NCBI GenBank assembly: GCA_003221595.1
Contig: QHSM01000056.1
Location: 1-10,147 of the forward strand
Direction: 5' to 3'
DNA from: Candidatus Rokuibacteriota bacterium
GTDB lineage: Bacteria; Methylomirabilota; Methylomirabilia; Rokubacteriales; CSP1-6
DNA length: 10,147 nucleotides
The translations under genes were made by a program, and so were the position numbers. Below the pieces are notes generated by a model. It ran no database searches and was not told the DNA's origin. It worked only from the letters and a program-made list of their open reading frames with translations. Of the stretch, positions 7,107 to 10,147 are shown one piece after another; within the stretch, counting starts at the first letter, position 1; the number at the start of each line of letters is the position of its first letter.

Positions 7107-8150
7107 ATGATCGTCGACATGCACGCGCACATCATCCCGGAGAATTTCCCGCCGGCGGGCTCGCGCCCGAGCGCCTGGACCTGGCCGTCCATGGACCACT
7201 TCGAGCCCGGCCGCGCGCGCGTCATGATCGCGGGTGAGAACTACCGAACCGTTCACGACGGCAACTGGAACATCGAGCGCCGGCTTCGCGACATGAAGGC
7301 GCACGGCGCCGACGTCGAGGTAATCTCGCCGATGCCAGAGCTGTGTGCCTACTGGTTCACGCCCGAGGACGCGCTCGACTTCTGCCGCTACACCAACGAC
7401 GTCGTCGTCCGCATGTGCGAGAAAGCCCCGGGCCGCTTCATCGGGCTCGGCATCGTGCCGCTGCAGAGTCCCGATCTCGCGGCCCGGGAGCTCGCCCGCA
7501 TCAAGAGCCTGGGGCTTCCGGGGATCGAGCTCGGGTCCAACGTGAACGGCAGGTCGCTGGGGATGCCCGAGTTTCAGGGCTTCTTCCAGGAAGCCGAGCG
7601 GCTCGGCGTGGCGATCTTCGTGCACGCGCTGCGCCCGACGATGATGGACCGCTTCCCGACGAAGGCGCCCTTCAATCCGATCGGCTATCCCACGGACACG
7701 TCCCTGACCATCGCGTCGATGATCGACGGCGGAACGGCGGAGAAGTGTCCGAGCCTGAGGATCGCCTTCAGCCACGGGGGCGGCACCTTCCCGTTTCTCC
7801 TCCCGCGCTACAACCACTACTGGAGCGGGACCTGGAACGAGGACGCGCCCGGCCCCGGCCGGGGCGCGTCGGCCCCAGGAGCACTGCCGCGCTCGCCAGC
7901 CGAGTACGCCCGCCGCTTCTACTACGACACGCTGCTCTTCGACCGGCGGGCCCTCCGCTATCTCATCGACCTGATCGGGCCCCGGCAGATCCTGGTCGGA
8001 ACGGATTACCCGTACATGGCGCCCGAGGAGCCGGTAGACAGGACGCTGCGTACCCTCGGGCTTCCGCCGGAGGTGCACGCGGACATCGCCTGGAACAACT
8101 GCTTCCGCTTCCTCGGGATCAAACCGCCGACCGTCCCCGCGGCGTCGTAG
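7107..8150 (+). CDS. ACMSD-like metal-dependent amidohydrolase/decarboxylase (amidohydrolase_2)
   Basis: 347-aa TIM-barrel enzyme of the amidohydrolase superfamily, nearest in layout to 2-amino-3-carboxymuconate-6-semialdehyde decarboxylase (ACMSD) and related decarboxylases. Metal ligands are all there: H6-A-H8, H173 (IFVHALRP) and D300 (GTDYPY); the catalytic histidine is H223 (FSHGGG). R47 (NYRTV) and R234 (LPRYNH) match the two substrate-carboxylate arginines of human ACMSD. The position of the substrate-stacking Trp191 of human ACMSD appears to be Asn190 here (KAPFNPIGYP), so the substrate is probably not ACMS. Residues about 245-262 form a Gly/Pro/Ala-rich loop without a match in the human enzyme as I recall it. 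The start is 4 nt after the alcohol dehydrogenase stop with no evident ribosome binding site, suggesting coupled translation. Non-oxidative decarboxylation of a semialdehyde or aromatic acid, or hydrolysis, are the alternatives. Confidence 0.92.
   Translation: MIVDMHAHIIPENFPPAGSRPSAWTWPSMDHFEPGRARVMIAGENYRTVHDGNWNIERRLRDMKAHGADVEVISPMPELCAYWFTPEDALDFCRYTNDVVVRMCEKAPGRFIGLGIVPLQSPDLAARELARIKSLGLPGIELGSNVNGRSLGMPEFQGFFQEAERLGVAIFVHALRPTMMDRFPTKAPFNPIGYPTDTSLTIASMIDGGTAEKCPSLRIAFSHGGGTFPFLLPRYNHYWSGTWNEDAPGPGRGASAPGALPRSPAEYARRFYYDTLLFDRRALRYLIDLIGPRQILVGTDYPYMAPEEPVDRTLRTLGLPPEVHADIAWNNCFRFLGIKPPTVPAAS
7842..7870. repeat. Hyper-GC hairpin/palindrome inside the amidohydrolase gene
   Basis: Perfect 9-bp inverted repeat GACGCGCCC (7842-7850) and GGGCGCGTC (7862-7870) with an 11-nt loop. 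It overlaps a 14-bp perfect palindrome GCCCCGGCCGGGGC (7852-7865). It encodes the Gly/Pro/Ala-rich loop of the amidohydrolase (residues about 246-255). It could stall polymerase or be a site of sequencing or assembly error; no regulatory role is shown. Confidence 0.5.
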
Positions 8151-8172
8151 AAAGACCCGAGGAGAGATTGCG

Positions 8173-9345
8173 ATGCTGAAGGTGACGCGCGACCTGATGC
8201 TGCCGACGGCCATCACCGGATCGTATCCCCGCCCGCTCTGGTTCAACGAGAGCCTGCGCGGCCGGTCGTTCAAGTCGGCGCTCGGCGATTCGATCTTTCG
8301 CGAGCAATACCTGGACGCGGTCGCGTGCGTCGTCAACGCGCAGGAGGCCGCGGGGCTCGACATCGTGACCGACGGCGACAGCCGGTTCGACCTGGCCGTC
8401 GGCGGCAAGTCGTGGTTCTTCTATCCGATCGAGCGGCTCGGCGGCGTCGAGGGCCACCGCGACACCTCCCGCGGCTGGATGCAGCGTCACGGTCTGCGTC
8501 CCGGTCACATCCTCTGGGAGGTGCAGGAGGCCTACCAGCCCGGCGTGGTCAGGAACCGGCTGACCCGGGGGCCCCTGGAGTACACGGCGCTCTGGAAGGC
8601 GGCCCAGCGCCTCACCGACAAGCCCCTGAAGTTCGGCGCGATCTGCGCGCCGGCCCTCGCCAGCATGCTCTGGGACGAGCACTACCGTGACGACAAGAAG
8701 CTCATCAACGAGCTCTGCGACATCATGAACGCCGAGTTCCGCGAGCTCTCCGCGGCGGGCTGTCCCCTCATCCAGGTCGAGGAGCCTCCGCACCACGGGC
8801 GCACGACGCGGCCGGACTGTACCGACGCCGATCTCGAGTTCCTGACGCAGGCGTTCAATCGCCAGCTCGTGGGCGTCGACGCGGAGATCTGGGTGCACAC
8901 CTGCTGGGGCAATCCGAACCAGCAGCGCGTGTACTGGGAGGTGCCGAGCTACGAGCGCGCGCTGCCGCACCTGCTCCAGCTCGACGGCGACGTGATCACC
9001 TTCGAATGCGCCAGCACGAACGGGCGCGACCTCCCGCTCTTCGGCAAGCACCGGACCGACAAGAAGATCGGCATCGGTGTGGTCAGTCACTGCAATACGG
9101 TCGTCGAGCCGCCCGAGCAGGTGGCGCGGCTGATCCGCCGGGCCCTGGAATACATTCCGCCGGAGCGGCTGGTGATCACCACCGACTGTGGCTTCGGTCG
9201 CGAGGGGCTGAGCCGGCGGATCGCGTACTACAAGTGCGTCTCGCTGGTCGAGGGCACCAATATCGTGCGCCGCGAGCTCGGGCTACCGGAGGCGCGCGTC
9301 CGCGCCGCCGACCCGCGCCTGTGGTTCGCCGGCGGCGCGTCCTAG
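8173..9345 (+). CDS. Stand-alone MetE catalytic-domain (cobalamin-independent methionine synthase-like) zinc protein
   Basis: 390 aa, matching the C-terminal half of MetE (full MetE is about 750 aa), as in archaeal-type core methionine synthases and other UROD/MetE-like alkyl transferases such as epoxyalkane:coenzyme M transferase. Visible motifs: ITGSYPRP (14-21), AAGLDIVTDGDSRFD (59-73), QVEEPP (201-206), zinc ligands H242-T-C244 (WVHTCWGN), E278 (VITFECAS) and C339 (TTDCGFGR). These correspond to the His/Cys/Glu/Cys zinc set of MetE, so a zinc-thiolate alkyl transfer is likely. In MetE the motif is QxDEP; here Asp is replaced by Glu203, at the place that holds the homocysteine amine, so the thiol acceptor may differ. 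AGGAG (8160-8164) 8 nt before the ATG supports the start. Last gene of the rightward unit, 22 bp after the amidohydrolase; there is no room for a SAM or cobalamin riboswitch. True methionine synthesis is possible but the catabolic context argues for another role. Confidence 0.9.
   Translation: MLKVTRDLMLPTAITGSYPRPLWFNESLRGRSFKSALGDSIFREQYLDAVACVVNAQEAAGLDIVTDGDSRFDLAVGGKSWFFYPIERLGGVEGHRDTSRGWMQRHGLRPGHILWEVQEAYQPGVVRNRLTRGPLEYTALWKAAQRLTDKPLKFGAICAPALASMLWDEHYRDDKKLINELCDIMNAEFRELSAAGCPLIQVEEPPHHGRTTRPDCTDADLEFLTQAFNRQLVGVDAEIWVHTCWGNPNQQRVYWEVPSYERALPHLLQLDGDVITFECASTNGRDLPLFGKHRTDKKIGIGVVSHCNTVVEPPEQVARLIRRALEYIPPERLVITTDCGFGREGLSRRIAYYKCVSLVEGTNIVRRELGLPEARVRAADPRLWFAGGAS
9301..9339. terminator. 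Inverted repeat at the convergent gene ends, possible bidirectional terminator
   Basis: Perfect 10-bp arms CGCGCCGCCG (9301-9310) and CGGCGGCGCG (9330-9339) around a 19-nt loop. It sits inside the last codons of the MetE-like gene and begins 2 nt beyond the stop of the opposing dehydrogenase gene. Neither strand has a T-run after the stem, so it is not a canonical intrinsic terminator. In such GC-rich sequence one 10-bp arm pair by chance in 10 kb is not surprising; the position between convergent genes is the main support. Confidence 0.35.
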
Positions 9346-10147
9346 AACCAGCTCCCTTTGTCCACGACGTTGCGGAGGGGCTCACCGGCGAGGAAGCGCC
9401 GGCAGTTGTCGAGCAAGACCTCCAGGCGCCGGTCGTCCAGGAAGGGGCCGTGCCCGGCGGTGTGCGGCGTGATGAGGACGCCGGGCATCGTCCACAGCGG
9501 ATGGTCGGCCGGGAGCGGCTCCTGCTCGAAGACGTCGAGCCCGGCTCCGGCGATCTCCCCCGCCCGGAGCGCCGCGACCAGGTCGTCGAGCCGCGTCGTC
9601 ATGCCGCGCCCGATGTTGATGAAGAACGCGGTGCGCTTCATCCGCTGGAAGCGCGCGCGGTTCATGAACCCCTCGGTGGCCGGCGTGTGGGGCACCGTGA
9701 GGATCACGAAGTCCGCGAGTGGCAGCAGCCCGTCCAGCGCGTCGGGCCCGTCGAGCTTCAGCACGCCCGGCGGCGCCTCCCGGCGGCGCGCGTCCACCCC
9801 CATCACGTGCATGCCGAACGAAGCGGCGAGCCGGGCCGCCTCGCTGCCGATCCCGCCGACGCCGACGATGAGCGCAGTCGCGTCCGGCAGGTGGATCACG
9901 CCGGAGTCGTTCGGCTCGCGGCGCCACTCGCGCCGGACCTGGCGCGGGAGGTAATGCTGGAATCCGCGCGCAAAGGCCAGGACGAACGCCATGATGTGCG
10001 CGCCGATGTGGTCGTTGTAGATCTCGCGGAAGTTCGTGACCACGACCGGGTGCGCGATCAGCGCCGAGGTGTAATACCCCGCGGGGGGCGCCGCCTGCGG
10101 CGCCTGGAGCCAGCGGAGCCGCTGCGCGTCGCGCAGCAGCGCGTCGG
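9342..10147 (-). CDS. D-isomer-specific 2-hydroxyacid dehydrogenase (5' part outside window)
   Basis: NAD-dependent reduction of a 2-oxoacid to a D-2-hydroxyacid, or the reverse. 267 residues are visible; the frame is open to the right edge, so about 50-70 N-terminal residues are missing and the GTG at 10043 is internal, not the start. Visible order: RLRWLQAP near the edge, then VVVTNFREIYNDHIGAH and the Rossmann loop GVGGIG (visible residues 95-100) with Asp118 after the second strand, favouring NAD. Catalytic residues follow: Arg180 (NIGRGMTTR), Glu209 (FEQEPLP) and His228 (TPHTAGHG), then the typical ending NVVDKGSWF. Substrate unresolved: glyoxylate/hydroxypyruvate, phosphoglycerate-like and phenyl-pyruvate types share these motifs; the length and lack of an ACT domain argue against SerA. 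It converges on the MetE-like gene and overlaps it by 3-4 bp at the stops, so it belongs to a different transcript. Confidence 0.93.
   Translation of the reverse strand, partial: DALLRDAQRLRWLQAPQAAPPAGYYTSALIAHPVVVTNFREIYNDHIGAHIMAFVLAFARGFQHYLPRQVRREWRREPNDSGVIHLPDATALIVGVGGIGSEAARLAASFGMHVMGVDARRREAPPGVLKLDGPDALDGLLPLADFVILTVPHTPATEGFMNRARFQRMKRTAFFINIGRGMTTRLDDLVAALRAGEIAGAGLDVFEQEPLPADHPLWTMPGVLITPHTAGHGPFLDDRRLEVLLDNCRRFLAGEPLRNVVDKGSWF

Noticed and set aside
5930..7225. Upstream extension of the dioxygenase frame to a 741-aa protein
   Set aside because: The extra 432 residues are antisense to the alcohol dehydrogenase and the start of the amidohydrolase and cross the divergent promoter; family length and AAGGAGG support the start at 5929.
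8151..8172. Possible SAM or cobalamin riboswitch before the MetE-like gene
   Set aside because: Only 22 bp are available, holding little more than the ribosome binding site.
7095..8408. 437-codon minus-strand frame
   Set aside because: Antisense shadow of the amidohydrolase and the MetE-like start, with low-complexity translation and no recognisable domain.
8119..9090. 323-codon minus-strand frame
   Set aside because: Antisense shadow of the MetE-like gene, whose zinc motifs are clear on the plus strand.
10087..10104. 8-bp inverted repeat GGCGCCGC/GCGGCGCC with a 2-nt loop
   Set aside because: Lies inside the dehydrogenase coding sequence; short all-GC palindromes are expected in DNA of this composition.

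Overview
The window is GC-rich, densely packed bacterial DNA. Genes are separated by 2-75 bp, and no stretch over 300 bases lacks a gene. The composition and gene mix (TauD-type dioxygenase, Gfo/Idh/MocA oxidoreductases, ACMSD-like amidohydrolase, stand-alone MetE-like protein) resemble uncultured soil or sediment lineages such as Rokubacteria/Methylomirabilota or other GC-rich proteobacteria-like groups. There is no rRNA or marker gene, so this placement is a weak guess. I see no tRNA, rRNA, CRISPR array, insertion sequence or transcription factor.

Layout: two transcription units diverge from a 75-bp intergenic region (5930-6004). The leftward unit (minus strand, 5929 down to 1) reads: Fe(II)/2-oxoglutarate dioxygenase (TauD/TfdA type); a 485-aa histidine-rich helical protein of unknown function; a ThuA-like/Gfo-Idh-MocA fusion protein; a second Gfo/Idh/MocA gene that is broken by an internal deletion and frame change; and a GT4 glycosyltransferase of the MshA/sucrose-phosphate-synthase type, cut by the window edge. 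The rightward unit (plus strand, 6005-9345) reads: zinc-dependent medium-chain alcohol dehydrogenase; ACMSD-like metal-dependent amidohydrolase/decarboxylase; and a 390-aa stand-alone MetE catalytic-domain protein. A D-2-hydroxyacid dehydrogenase, cut by the right edge, converges on it, and the two share one CTAG as their stop codons.

How they may work together (inference): the content suggests a small-molecule catabolic or modification cluster rather than housekeeping. A dioxygenase and an alcohol dehydrogenase would oxidise a substrate, and an ACMSD-superfamily enzyme would decarboxylate or hydrolyse it. A MetE-like zinc protein could move a methyl (or other alkyl) group to a thiol, and the ThuA/Gfo fusion plus glycosyltransferase suggest a sugar or glycoside component. 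The substrate cannot be read from the sequence. The points most worth a second look are the unassigned His-rich protein, the ThuA-Gfo fusion, the altered substrate residues of the ACMSD-like and MetE-like enzymes, and the damaged oxidoreductase gene, whose first half is in frame with the glycosyltransferase.
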